Positions 9,826 through 20,285 of a stretch of DNA of 42,473 bases are shown in pieces. The stretch is from Chara braunii. Its lineage: Eukaryota > Streptophyta > Charophyceae > Charales > Characeae. Within the stretch, counting starts at the first letter, position 1. Every line of letters starts with the position of its first letter. The DNA lies in the NCBI GenBank assembly GCA_003427395.1, contig BFEA01000093.1, positions 330,359-372,831 on the forward strand, written 5' to 3'. Below the pieces are notes generated by a model. The model did no database searches and was not told where the DNA came from. It saw only the letters and a list, made by a program, of their open reading frames with translations. A program made the translations under genes and the position numbers.

Positions 9826-10127
9826 TGGGTCAGTAGCTCGGTAGGGATACGCCCTTAAGGGTGGTGATAACCCCTTAGGGAAGCAAACTTATGTCCCGTG
9901 GGAACCTGTCCTGTCGCAGGGAACTGCGGGATGTACAGTTGGCGCACTCGGCTAGAGCGGTGAAGGGACGACGAGACCACGACCGTCTCGGTGGTCCGCG
10001 AGATTAATTATGCGTCGTCCCCGAATTGTCTCTGTGTTTTGCTTTTTGCTTTAACTCCTGCGTGACATGGTCGGGAGGGCTCCCGCCTCTTTCGTGAGAA
10101 AAGGAGGGGGCCGATGCACTTGACACC
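9826..10127 (+). mobile_element. Foldback-family half element (copy D)
   Basis: Begins with the family loop (CAGTAGCTCGGTAGGGATAC), then CCCCTTAGGGAAGC, CCTGTCCTGTCGCAGGG, GGCTAGAGCGG, ACTCCTGCGTGACATGG, and ends GATGCACTTGACACC. Only loop plus right arm are present. A separate hairpin, GTTGACCCAC/GTGGGTCAG, flanks its inner end (about 9785-9832). No coding capacity. Confidence 0.7.
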
Positions 10128-10339
10128 GCCATTCAGCCTGCTACCTTTCACCATTTCGCTGCGAGAAGATTAAACTGTAAGCGATAAGGCATAAAGGTAA
10201 GATGCCGAAATGACATGTGAGGTACATCACCGTTAGCATATAGATAATACCCGAATTTCCTACTATTCCGTCGAGGTAAGCAAAAAATGATCAATTTATG
10301 TGTTGTCCTCTAAGGAAGTAGCATCAGTAAAAAAAAATG

Positions 10340-10415
10340 AATCTAATTATCTTTTAAAAGTAGGTTTGATAATGGTGCGTCATCAGACCTATTTTCAAAA
10401 GATGCTAGTTTGAAA
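10340..10415. repeat. Short imperfect inverted repeat
   Basis: ATCTTTTAAAAGTAGGTTTGAT near 10350 is matched on the opposite strand by the segment ending in CAAAAGATGCT near 10408. Arms of about 25 bases. No other feature between 10128 and 10493. Confidence 0.5.
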
Positions 10416-10493
10416 TCAAAATAATTCAATAGAATACCCAGTGTAGTTCCGCTAGGAACAACGATAGTTTGTTATTATCCCTGACAACGACGC

Positions 10494-10985
10494 CACCTCT
10501 CGAGTGCATCAGGTCCCGCCTTTTTGCAAAGGGTGGGAGCCCTCCCGGCCATGTCACGCAGGAGTAAGCCCAAAATAGAGACAACTTGGGAATGACACAA
10601 AATAATTCCGTGAGATGTCGAGACGGGCGTGTTCACATCATTCCTTCACCGCTTTAGTCTAGTGTGCCAATTGTACATCCCACGGTCCCCTACGACAAGA
10701 TAGGTTCCTGTGGGACGTAAGGGTGGTAACAGTCCCGTAGGGAAGGGAAACTTATGCCCCGCGGAAACCTATCCTGTAGTAGGGGACCGCGGGATGTACA
10801 ACTGGCGCACCCAGCTAGAGCGGCGAAGGGACGAAGCTACCGCGACCGTCTCGGCGGTTCGCGGGGTTGTTAAGTGTCCTTCCCGAATTGTCTCCTTGGT
10901 TTTGTTTTGTTTTACTCCTGCGTGTCATGGCCGGGAGGGCTCCCGCGCTTTGCAAAAAGGCGGGAGTTGATGCTCTCGACAGGTG
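10494..10985. mobile_element. Foldback element, full copy (copy B)
   Basis: Two inverted arms of roughly 225-235 bases meet around 10725-10748. Outer ends are CACCTSTCGAG on both sides, followed by GCATC, a GGCGGGA/TCCCGCC block, CTCCCGGCCATG and its complement, the ACTCCTGCGTGWC block and the GTACATCCC/GGGATGTAC block. It shares all of these with 14214-14759 but lacks most of that copy's central loop. Any frames in it are arm artefacts. No target-site duplication is obvious. Bases 10986-11207 contain nothing recognised. Confidence 0.8.
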
Positions 10986-11207
10986 TTGGATGAGTCTTGC
11001 TAACTATTTTAGGAGCGTATGCGTTGTAAAACCTATGCTTGGTATTCATTTACGACACATATGCATTATGTTCGGGGGAAGAAGGTAGCACGACGCAGAG
11101 AACCAAGTTGGGACCCTACTGACACTCTTCTAATGGCCCACCACGACCCTACTTAACTAAATGCTCTAGTTCGTAGAAAAGGAAATTGAAGTTCGCGAGA
11201 AGTTTTA

Positions 11208-11293
11208 TGCCGCCAGCCTGCAGCACATCGGTTTTCGTGGGTCCTTTGCAAGGACCCAAAACCACCCCCTAAAACTCACGACTCCTGGCGGCA
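11208..11293. repeat. 86-bp hairpin
   Basis: Outer arms TGCCGCCAG / CTGGCGGCA (11208-11216 and 11285-11293) enclose a perfect inner stem TGGGTCCTT / AAGGACCCA with a TGC triloop (11238-11258). It is too regular for chance. It may be a miniature foldback element or an RNA hairpin. Confidence 0.65.
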
Positions 11294-11734
11294 GCATCCA
11301 AGGCGGTCCACAATCTTTCACAACTTCTGCGACTGTTCGTTTTTTTTTTTTTTTTCCTTTTCTTCTCTCAATTTCACCTCACACTACCTCCTTACCACTA
11401 CTCCTAAGTATAGTCCTACGAGGAACCCCGTAGCAACCAGAACCGTGTTCACTCATCGGTTTTCGTTTCATGTGCTCAGTGAAGCGATGCACCGGAAAAT
11501 GAAAAAAAAAACGAACTTCCGCCTCGTAAACCCCCACGAAAAATAAGTTCGTTTCATTTTGTTTCCGTATGACTGCCATGTAGTTGTTTGTCAAATTTGG
11601 ATAGGACGGCTTTTTAGACCTTCTTTTACATGGAACCCCGCAACCGGTGAGTGATACTGGCTAGCAGTTAGCCGGTAGGATCAGGACCGAGCTTCATCTG
11701 AGCGGCCATACTACCTCTTTTGGTTTTTTTTTTT

Positions 11735-12135
11735 TTTGGACCATTTCTCGATGAAAAATTTTGCTATGCCCCTCAAGGATGTGTTATTGTGTGCTCTGCC
11801 CCCTAAACGTACGGCTTAGGCTGGCATAACCCTCTGGCAGTGGTTCAACTTTCCAAAATAGTCCCGATATAGCTTGGGCTTGAAATCGTTTCTACATGCA
11901 CATATTGGTACCTGCTGCCCCACATGGCTGCTCTGAGCTCGGAGGGAAGGTTGTGATTTGCCTCCACCTGTACCAGGCATGCCGCAAAGTTGCTTTGCCT
12001 TTCAACAAGGGGGCCTGCTAAAAACATTCCACGTCAGAGGGGCGTGTTAGTATGAGCCGGTTGTTTGAGGGGCGGAATGCAAATAAACAAATCTTTGAGG
12101 GCACATAACAAACGTTTTCTCTTTCTCAATTTGTG
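11735..12135. mobile_element. Non-autonomous TIR element (about 400 bp)
   Basis: Left arm 11759-11807 and the reverse complement of 12065-12112 align over nearly 50 bases, sharing blocks such as CCCTCAA, GATKTGTT, GCCCC and AAAC. Weaker similarity extends about 25 bases further out. The interior encodes nothing recognised. The terminal style resembles plant Mutator-type MITEs, but no clean 9-bp target duplication was found, so the superfamily is a guess. T-runs at 11341-11356 and 11727-11738 flank the element on the left. Confidence 0.5.
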
Positions 12136-12201
12136 CTTGTCATCCTTGTGTTGTCACTGAAGGGTACCTGATTTAAATGACAACTCAAAGTAGTTTAAAA
12201 T

Positions 12202-12275
12202 TAAAAAAAAAAANNNNNNNNNNNNNNNNNNNNNNNNNNNNNNNNNNNNNNNNNNNNNAAAAAAAAAAAAAAAAA
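12202..12275. other. Assembly gap inside an A-run
   Basis: Forty-six N (12213-12258) are bracketed by A-runs of about 11 and 17 bases. The true homopolymer or repeat length is unknown. Nothing should be inferred across this point, and any frame through it is artificial. Confidence 0.95.
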
Positions 12276-12510
12276 CCCCAGCTACACCAACTCTCACTTA
12301 TCAGGGTGGTACGAGCATCTCCATGAAGTGGGTCGATGCAGGCTCCATCTATTGGCGAGAGTGGCACCTGCTTGAAACCGGATCCAACGCCCCTCACAGT
12401 GTAAAAAGATAATAAGGCATTCGAACCAGTTCAAGGGGAGCAAGGCCACCTCTTCAGCCCAATGTGGGCTGCGAGATCCAATTTTATTTCCTAGTGGTTG
12501 TATCCCCCAT

Positions 12511-12806
12511 TGAGAATCTTGGGAAAAGTTATAAGACCACCCCGCCAATGAACTTTTTTATTAATTCCCCCCCAAACGGGGGAAAAAATGTCAGAGGCCC
12601 CCAAATGACTTTCCGGGTCATTGTTGCATCCTCGCTGTGCCGATAACACCCCCTGTGCAAAAATGGCAAGAATGTGTTTTGCAGGATGCAAAAATAACGC
12701 CGAAAGCCACTTTGGGGCCTGCGGGATTTTCTCCCTCGCTTGGGGAGAAATTAATACAAAGGTTTTGTCGCGGGGTGGTTTTATAACTTTCCCCGATAAT
12801 CTTTAA
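12511..12806. mobile_element. Foldback element, second family
   Basis: Arms 12511-12631 and 12684-12806 are inverted copies with about 50 bases between them. Shared blocks are AAGTTATAARACCACCCCGC, TATTAATT, GGCCCC and TTGCATCCT. There is no sequence relation to the 14214 family. There is no open frame and no clear target duplication. Bases 12807-12950 contain nothing recognised. Confidence 0.75.
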
Positions 12807-12952
12807 GGTAGATGATCCTGAGCAATAACATCTCCCCCACTACCAGACCGTTGTAGGTCTACCAAGACCAAGACCAAAAAAATATAGGACCAAGAATGAG
12901 ACCAAAAGTAGAATCAAATAATACTTACCGAGGTCGTCGAGATCCAAACCTA

Positions 12953-14213
12953 CTAGAAGGTCCAACCCGTAAAACATTTAACCCAGGGGTTCCAGACCCC
13001 TCCAGTCCTAACATTAAAATGGATCAAGGCATTGTCAAATAATAAATCTGAAAACTTCATGCGTCTAATTTTCAATTTTAAACTCTGGAGAGAAACGACT
13101 TTTAAGCCATACGCTCGGTGAAAAAAGGATGACATCACTGCCATCTTTTGTTGCTTGCTATAAAAGAAATTATAATCCTGCAGATTTTGAAAGGTCACTA
13201 ATCCCTCACTCAAAAAACATTCCTAGTTCTTGTGAAGTGTCTGACAGTATACTTTAGATGAATGTTCACCAATAAGTAGTCGACAACCAGGGTAGGACCT
13301 GTCATTGAAACTACTAGTCTTCTTCAAAATCAGATGTTGATTTTTTTTCGAATGAGTTGAATATCCTCTCCGCTCTTCTCTCTGACAGATTACGACTAAA
13401 CTTTCCTTTGATAAAAATGACAACATCATCAATTAGTTTACACTCTCTGACCAGTCTAACATCGTCCCCCAAACATTGTAAAAAGCAATACTCACTATGT
13501 ATACACAGTAGGCAAGCAAGCGCCGGATTAGAGGCTTTAACCATGAAAATTCTCAAATTTTGTTGAACCATACTGCCCAATGCCATCGCGTAAGTATGGT
13601 GCAGATCAAATGCAATAAACCGAATTAGCCTAAAAAATTTCACAGACATGTACCCATTCTCACTAACCACAATTTTACATTGCCGAACACACTTCCTTCG
13701 GGGATAATACAAAAACTTATATATATATTTTTTCTTCAAACAGAATGACAACTGATTCAACTGTTGTAAGAATAGTTGATTGTGGAAAACTACAAAACAT
13801 CTCCTTTACATCATAACTACAACCGAAGATTACATCCTTCTGACCTATACTTATATTAACTGTATCAAGGAAAGGGGGTAACAGTTGCGTACTATGTAAA
13901 TTGAAATGACTACATTTTGAAATCTTCCTAATAATCTCATTCACAGACACCGAAGTAATACGAGTAACTTTTCTTCAGAGCACGACGGACAAAGAGACCG
14001 CCATTTATTGATGTTCTTATATTTAGGTAATACATATGATCTACCTAGCTTACCGCTACTTCCTCATGGTGCCAATTTGTTCAGGCTCTCCGATTTGTAC
14101 ACCTCTTCACATTTCAACAACACTGTCTCCTCGTTTTCAGAAATTATACATAAACTCAGGCTATCAATGAACAATTTTCGCATACCTTCCTTATACAAAA
14201 TCGGGCAGCAGAC
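12953..14213 (-). pseudogene. Decayed Penelope-like reverse transcriptase
   Basis: Three overlapping minus frames read together as a reverse transcriptase broken by frameshifts. An aspartate-bearing motif A (SYDVKEMFCSFP, within 13717-13950) is followed by motif B (MALGSMVQQ.L..FMV) and motif C (LIDDVVIFIKG) within 13314-13760, then a thumb-like YSKQQKMAVMSSFFHRAYG in 12953-13213. The spacing and the xDD box with a following V/I-rich strand resemble Penelope-like elements rather than LINEs. No GIY-YIG endonuclease follows, so an endonuclease-deficient (Coprina/Athena-type) lineage is possible. The 5' part (14064-14213) is cut by the foldback starting at 14214. Family assignment is from recalled motif patterns only. 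Confidence 0.5.
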
Positions 14214-14759
14214 ATACGTTGTCGAGCACATCGGCCCCCGCGCGAGCGAGGGCCCTCCCGACCATGTCATGTAGGAGTTTAAATAAAAAACTTAACCAAT
14301 ATAGAGACAACTTGAGAACGACGCATAAGTAATCCCGTGAGCCGCAGAGACGGTCGAGGTCGCGTCGTCCCTTCGCCGCTCTAGCCGGGTACGCCAGCTG
14401 TACATCCCGCTGTCCCCTACGATAGGACAGGTTCCCGCGGGGCATAAGCTTGTTTCCCTAAGGGGGTCGGCAGCTCGATAGGGATACGCCCCTAAGGGTG
14501 GTGACAGCCCCTTAGGGAAGCAAGCTTATGCCCCGCGGGAATCTGTCCTGTCGTAGGGGACCGCGGGATGTACAATTGGCGCACCTGGCTAGAGCGGCAA
14601 AGGGACGACGCGACCACGACCGTCTCGACGACTCACGGGATTACTGATGCGTCGTTCTCAAGTTGTCTCTATATTGGTTAAGTTTTTTGTTTAAACTCCT
14701 GCGTGACATGGCTGGGAGGGCCCTCGCTCGCGCGGGGGCCGGTGCGCTCGACAACGTAT
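14214..14759. mobile_element. Foldback element, full copy (copy A)
   Basis: An almost complete 546-bp palindrome with arms 14214-14465 and 14508-14759 around a 42-base loop. Termini are ATACGTTGTCGAGC and its complement. Inner blocks CCCTAAGGGG/CCCCTTAGGG, GGGGCATAAGCTT/AAGCTTATGCCCC and GTACATCCCGC/GCGGGATGTAC pair. A TA dinucleotide on each side could be target duplication or part of the termini. It sits inside the Penelope-like RT, so it is younger than that element. It encodes nothing. Confidence 0.85.
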
Positions 14760-14934
14760 CGCCCATGTTATGATCCTGAGGGCAGCGCACCAAGCCCTGA
14801 AATTTATCCTGCTAACGATGGATCGTAAGAAATAACTGTTTTAATTTTTGAGCCTGGAGGACCACGGTATTTTGCCGCCCCTGTGTGTGTGTTCCATCAC
14901 CTTAGTCCCCAATGCTCGTCATACTCTCATGAAA

Positions 14935-15261
14935 TCAGACAACGAAGATTCTAGTTATGGCTTGAAACTTCATTCCCCTTCTTCTAAAATATTTGTCACA
15001 CCCCCATTTTTGTGCTTTCTTGGTCCTTCTACACTTTAGTTCCACTCTGTAAGGACAAGAACATTGAACGTGCGGTTGACCTCCATTACAAAACACTGCT
15101 TCCTCACTCCCCTCCCTAGGGACAACAAAAGAAAGGTTGAGTATGGGAACAAATTGCCCAGCCACAACGGCTGCAGCAAGAGGAGGGGTCGTAGGCCTCT
15201 CCCCCGAGCGTAAATACAGTGCATCCTCCCCGCTTCTCTCAAGACCCCCAATATAAAACAC
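14935..15261 (-). CDS. Hypothetical open frame, 108 codons
   Basis: A minus-strand open frame with a central hydrophobic stretch (AAAVVAGQFVPILNLSFVV) and a Cys/basic C-terminal part (CSCPYRVELKCRRTKKAQK). It lies upstream, on the same strand, of the interrupted Penelope-like RT and might be its N-terminal extension, but no motif proves that. Other bases from 14760 to 15490 contain nothing recognised. Confidence 0.2.
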   Translation of the reverse strand: MFYIGGLERSGEDALYLRSGERPTTPPLAAAVVAGQFVPILNLSFVVPREGSEEAVFCNGGQPHVQCSCPYRVELKCRRTKKAQKWGCDKYFRRRGMKFQAITRIFVV

Positions 15262-15493
15262 CTTCCCCCCCGTCTAAGTCAATAGTGTACCATAGACCGA
15301 CAATCAATCCCTTCGTGAGAGATGACAATCAATTTTGCAGTCTAATGTGTTTACGTAAAGGCTCCTCCTTCATGTAAATTAAAACAATGGACCCAAATTT
15401 CAGCAGATGTGGCTCCCCTCATATTTGATCGGATTTTGTAACACGGGAGATCCACTTCTGGTGGCTCTTATTATTCATCTCATCAATAGACCT

Positions 15494-15516
15494 AAAAAAA
15501 AAAAAAAAAAAAAAAA
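15494..15516 (+). repeat. A23 homopolymer
   Basis: A clean A-run preceded by ATAGACCT. It may be the tail of a plus-strand retroposed fragment. No target duplication was found. Confidence 0.6.
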
Positions 15517-16819
15517 GTAGGTGCAAATTTGTCCGAGTCGTAAAGTCAAAAAAACGGAATAGGGACTCGATTAGTCTCAATTTTTTCTGTTTTTTTTTTT
15601 AACATGACGACATCGAGATATTGTGATCGAACCAACCTCATGTAAGTTACAATTATTTCATTTTGTTCATCCACGTTCACTTGGTTTCAAACTTGCATCT
15701 GTAATTTTATTTTTTATTTTAACAAGGAGAGTCGACTCATTTGATGAAATACAACACAGGAAAGAATCCTCAACAAAAACGGAAAACAAAAGGAAAAAAA
15801 CTTACTTGGATCTTTACCCAATTTAGGTGCAGACGCCGAGATGGAATCCAAAGACAAAAACTGACCAAATTATAAACCACTGTCATGAAATAACCATAAG
15901 ATTGCAGTTTGTGTTTGGTTAGGAATTAACTTCAATTGTTTATAACATCTCATGATCATTTTTGATAATCGAGCTAAAACAAAATTGAGAGTAGTGGTAT
16001 CGATCTACTTATTGAGACAATCAATAAATCTTTCATCGGGATTATTATATTGTAGCGTATCTGTTGAGTGTACTCAATTAAACATAAATTTTCACTGTTT
16101 TTGCCTTTAGCTCTCAATTCCCATATAAACGGGTTTAGCTTAAGATATCTGATAGGTTTTCCCTTAGCAAATAAAAGACATATGACTTTGCTATTCAGAT
16201 CATTGTATTTAGTTACCCGTATTTAAACGAAGGAGGTACTTACCAATGATGATGCATCTTCAACTGGGGTAAGAGTAGAGTCGTTGAATGTGACTTTCCA
16301 ACTTTAGAAGATACATTTCCCATCTGATTGAACATCAATTAATTTCGAAATCAATGACGAGCTGAGGTCTGAGTTAACAAACCATGTGTTTAGAGAATCT
16401 AATGCAGAAGGGGACGAAATGTTCTTCCATGGAACAAAGATCACACCAATAATCAAATTATTATTCTCCTTAATCCTTCTAAGTTAATCCAATTGTTGTA
16501 TGAGGTCCAAAATAGCGATCCACCCGCAGTAAGATCATCCTCACATATCACCAATGCATACTACCTCTCTTTCAATCCATGTACGACCAAAGTTGTGAGA
16601 TGTCATGTCTGCTTTAAGCCATTAATTGTCCAAGGTTCTAATGTATGGGTTTTCCGTTATCTGCCGAGATAAAACCGCGACCATAGTGGTCGACTTTACC
16701 TTAAACATTTGGTCTCAACTTCTTCCACGCATGTATGACAACATATAAAAAAAGGAGGCTTTACTTGTCTCCTTTGATACGAAAAAAAATCAGGTACGTT
16801 CATACATCCTCAAATTTGG

Positions 16820-18079
16820 TAAAATTTCATTAATTTGCTGGTCGGTATTCCGTAAGTTAATCGAATGAGCGAGTGGAAAAATACTTATAACTTTAATGAG
16901 TCATTTTACTAGCATAGTGTCATTCTCGTGACAGGGACCAAGAATACCCAAATCCCCTTTCCCACGAAAAATGCATAACATTTTTCATGCAACCTTTGAG
17001 AAAAATGCGTAACTTTCTCCCACATACAATTTTATAGAAACATAGCAGCACGTCTGCAAATAGCAACATAAACGTATTTGTCTACGATTTTAGTAGTGGT
17101 TGCAGATTAGAGTAGCACGAATAGAGCCCTATTCAGGACCAGTCTTCGACAAAAAAAAAAAAGATGAGGTGCTTTACTCAATTTTGTTAGATAATGTAGT
17201 TATTTATGAAGAAGGATATAATCCTCATCCCGTGAGCAGTCAAGGAATGATATTTGGACTCCTAAAAATCTTTTCGATTGATTGTCAATAATACGCTTCA
17301 AACCCCACCTAGTTTTCGGGTGGAAATTAGAAGGAAAGAAAAAAACTAATTTGTGTTCGTTAACCGATGCTTTAAAAAACGAAGAGTACGTGACTAACTC
17401 TAATTTAAGGATGGTGAGGGATTTTAAGGAGTTATCACATATAGCAAATGAATTACCAGTTAGTGCTTCCACATTACACTGAGTAGGTCTCACATGAATA
17501 CATCCGACCGATGGGTTCAATTTGATGCTATTTAGAAACATTCCATTTGAATAGCGAAAACCAGTGGCATTAATGGGTAACCTTGACTTACAGAGCGTGT
17601 CAAGGCAAATTCGTTTGAACGCCTACCATTTATCATTACTGACGTCTTGCATGTTGTTTACAAACCAATGACCCATTTAGAGATGTTCGACCAAAACCCA
17701 TCACATTCAGGATGGTAAGAACGTATGACCAATTCACTCTATCATACATTTTTTCCAAATCAAGAGGAAGCACAACAATATTTAGGGGGTCATTCTGAAT
17801 CACCTCAAGAGATTCAATGACCGTCACATTGTTATATAAACTTGAGCGGCCACAAACAAAGGTTTCTTGATCGTCGTGTACCATATGAGGAAGATACCTA
17901 GCCCGTTTCTTAGCTAAGATCTTAGCTAGCAATTTATATGATTCATTGAGGATCGAGATTATCCTCCAGTTTATAATTTCGCATTGGTAGCCGTTCTTAA
18001 ATAGACAATATATGACATCTCTATACATGCTTTGAGAGAGATTACTGCCCGTCAGAATATTATTGTAAATATATACCAA
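16820..18079 (-). pseudogene. LINE reverse transcriptase domain (broken)
   Basis: The frame 18079-17636 carries classical non-LTR RT blocks in order: WRIISILNESYKLLAKILA (block 1), DDQETFVCGRS (block 2) and LDLEKMYDRVNWSYV (motif A, with the catalytic Asp of the LDxxKxxD pattern). The next frame (17541-17200) follows the motif C region, where the expected (F/Y)ADD reads as a degenerate FAICDN. It continues with KASVNEHKLVFFFPSN and RFLGVQ, the conserved post-catalytic block. A GDLGIL...N.. segment near 16900 matches the LINE C-terminal region. Loss of the second aspartate doublet and many stops make it non-functional. Confidence 0.85.
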
Positions 18080-18454
18080 ATGAGTTCCCAGTACATTCCA
18101 TGGGGAAATATATATTTATGTAGGTAAGTAATCATCACCGTAGGCAATCTACCCGTAGTGTTGTTCTAATGGTCATTCTCTAGATGTAAGTTGTCTGTAA
18201 CATTTGCTCCTTGAAGTTGTGAGGTTATAATGTTTCGATAATATCGTGATAGAGATGCACACTCACAAAAAATAGTTAATTCCTTGACTTTAAGGGAATC
18301 TCTACCAAAGGGATGTGTCAATTAATTCATGGGGACAAAAAATCTCGTGGGGAGCAACTTACGAAAATACTTCTTGATCATTCTATCGCAACACAACAAT
18401 ACTTTTGACATACAGATGTGGAAACCAGAGTTCTGGATTATTAACCCATCATGT

Positions 18455-18594
18455 GTCTCATTCTAACAACATCCTAGCTCGTTCCTTTCCCTACATTTCG
18501 TTAGACACTGGATGCTCTGACATCGTCTCATTATGACAACATCCTAACTCGTTCCTTTCTCGACACTTCGTTAAATACCGGATTCTAAGACATA
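18455..18594. repeat. 70-bp tandem duplication inside the LINE
   Basis: Two copies begin GTCTCATT at 18455 and 18525 and share AACATCCTARCTCGTTCCTT and TTCGTTARA. Seventy is not a multiple of three, so the duplication shifts the frame between endonuclease and RT. Confidence 0.8.
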
Positions 18595-18926
18595 TGAGAT
18601 TCAACGTATTCAATGCATCTTTTGAGAGTTTTGTTTTAATCATTTATCTCAAATGATTTTTTTTTGAAAAAAACACTGAACAAATTGAAGAATATATTAT
18701 CCCGCGTATCCCACCACTCATCTTTAGAGTGAAAACTATAAAAGGTTTATTCCCATGATATCCAAAAGTTCTGCATCCATTCGACTGGATCCGAGTCTTC
18801 TAGGTTTGATGCATTGAAACAAAACACACATGGACCTCTCACAATTTCATGAATCTGGATCGTTAAGCGAACTAGTTTATTGTCAGATAGAGGGTGATTG
18901 TATTCCCAAATCAATGACATTATTTC

Positions 18927-19520
18927 TCATACGCGATAAGAGATCATAAAGAAATTCAGATGTCGTCTGCTCATTCCACAACTTGTTCTATTGCTCGAAT
19001 ACCATGTGTACCCTTTTTTTAGTGAAGTTGTATGAGTCAATGACATTGAGGGATAATAATGGCAGAAGTAAGGGTTGTTCTTTTCTCGAAAAATAAGCAT
19101 CAGGTCGGTTGTGAAACAAACCAAGAGACAGGTTTCAGACTTCCAGTCACCGACGATTATAGTCTGTTTGCAGTTTTGAATGACGTACAACAACTCATAA
19201 AAAAAACAGTTCTCTTCTGATAATTAGTAGATGTATAAATGCAGGCGATTAAACATTCATGTCTTTCAATAAACACTTTAATCCAGTTCTGTGTATTCCA
19301 GAAATCGGGGTAGCAGTCAATAATTTCGGCCTCCAAGGCCCGATGGATCAATATTACGATAACTCGTTTAAAACCTTGAGCAGATGATCATATATGCAAA
19401 ACATCCCACCATGTATTTGACACATTAATTTTGTCTTCGTTGAGCTTTGTTTCCTAAAGGCAACCAATCATTTTTTGTGCTTACCTTATTAATCCCCTAG
19501 CCCTCGTAAGTTTCAGGTCG
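18927..19520 (-). pseudogene. LINE APE-type endonuclease domain (broken)
   Basis: In one minus frame a CL*ETKLNEDK segment sits where active LINEs have the LQETK catalytic glutamate block. It is followed by WIKVFIERHECLIACIYTST and, in the next frame, by TIIVGDWKSE (the GDxN block) and YTWYSSNRTSCGMSRRHLNF, equivalent to the terminal FTW...SR.D block. At least three stops and one frameshift interrupt the domain. Its position ahead of the RT confirms an L1-type ORF2. Confidence 0.8.
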
Positions 19521-20285
19521 TTAGCGATAGTTTACCCATGAGTGGGAGTATGCCATCGTGCTGCGAAGATGGATGTTGTGGCAATTAAGACAACAAATTG
19601 GATTCAAAAAAAGGAGAAAGTAACTTCTTGTCTTTTAGAAGTTTATCATTGACTATAACCAACCATTCAACAAATTTGAGGAAATAAATAGTGATATGAG
19701 CTAGGGGTGGCTTACGCTTTTCAACAATCGAAGACAATGGGATAAGGTGCATGCCTTATATTCCCATATTTTTCATCTGGTCATTTTCAAATCTAACATT
19801 ACATATTGGGACAATTTTTTTTTTCTTTCCGTGGATTAAACGAATCATCAATAATCAACCGAGGCATGATTCCATCTAGGATGCATCTAGAATTGAATTT
19901 ATCATCAGTCCATAAAATACAAGAGATTCGCAATAGTGCTTTACATCGATGTATCAAGTGAAGAGATATTCACTAGCACAGTAAAAACATAATTGTTTAA
20001 AAGAGTGATTAACCATATCGCATTGCGAGGATACGTGAGAAACAAAGGAAAAAGATAAGCTTCCAAATCACTAGGTTGACCTCTTTCGAGAGCAACATGG
20101 ACTCTGTTTCTGGTAGTTTTGTCACCAAGGGTGCCGATAGTGGATAATAACTCATGTGAGGAATTAGTAGAATATATTGAATGCTTACCTTGAATGTGTG
20201 ATGTGGCCCCTTCATTACCTTCGTCGAAGCTCAATCGCGTCTGTTTACCATGACCTGTACTTCTGACTTTGTTCAAACCTTCACC

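Noticed and set aside
10710-11088. Open frames of 86 and 73 codons
   Set aside because: They lie in the arm of foldback copy B and shift with the palindrome; related copies do not keep them open.
12185-12397. Open frame crossing the N-run
   Set aside because: It depends on 46 unknown bases and an A homopolymer.
14456-14520. Telomere-like TTAGGG or CCCTAA repeats next to the Penelope-like RT
   Set aside because: Only isolated CCCTAAGGGG/CCCCTTAGGG blocks that belong to the foldback arms; no tandem telomeric repeat.
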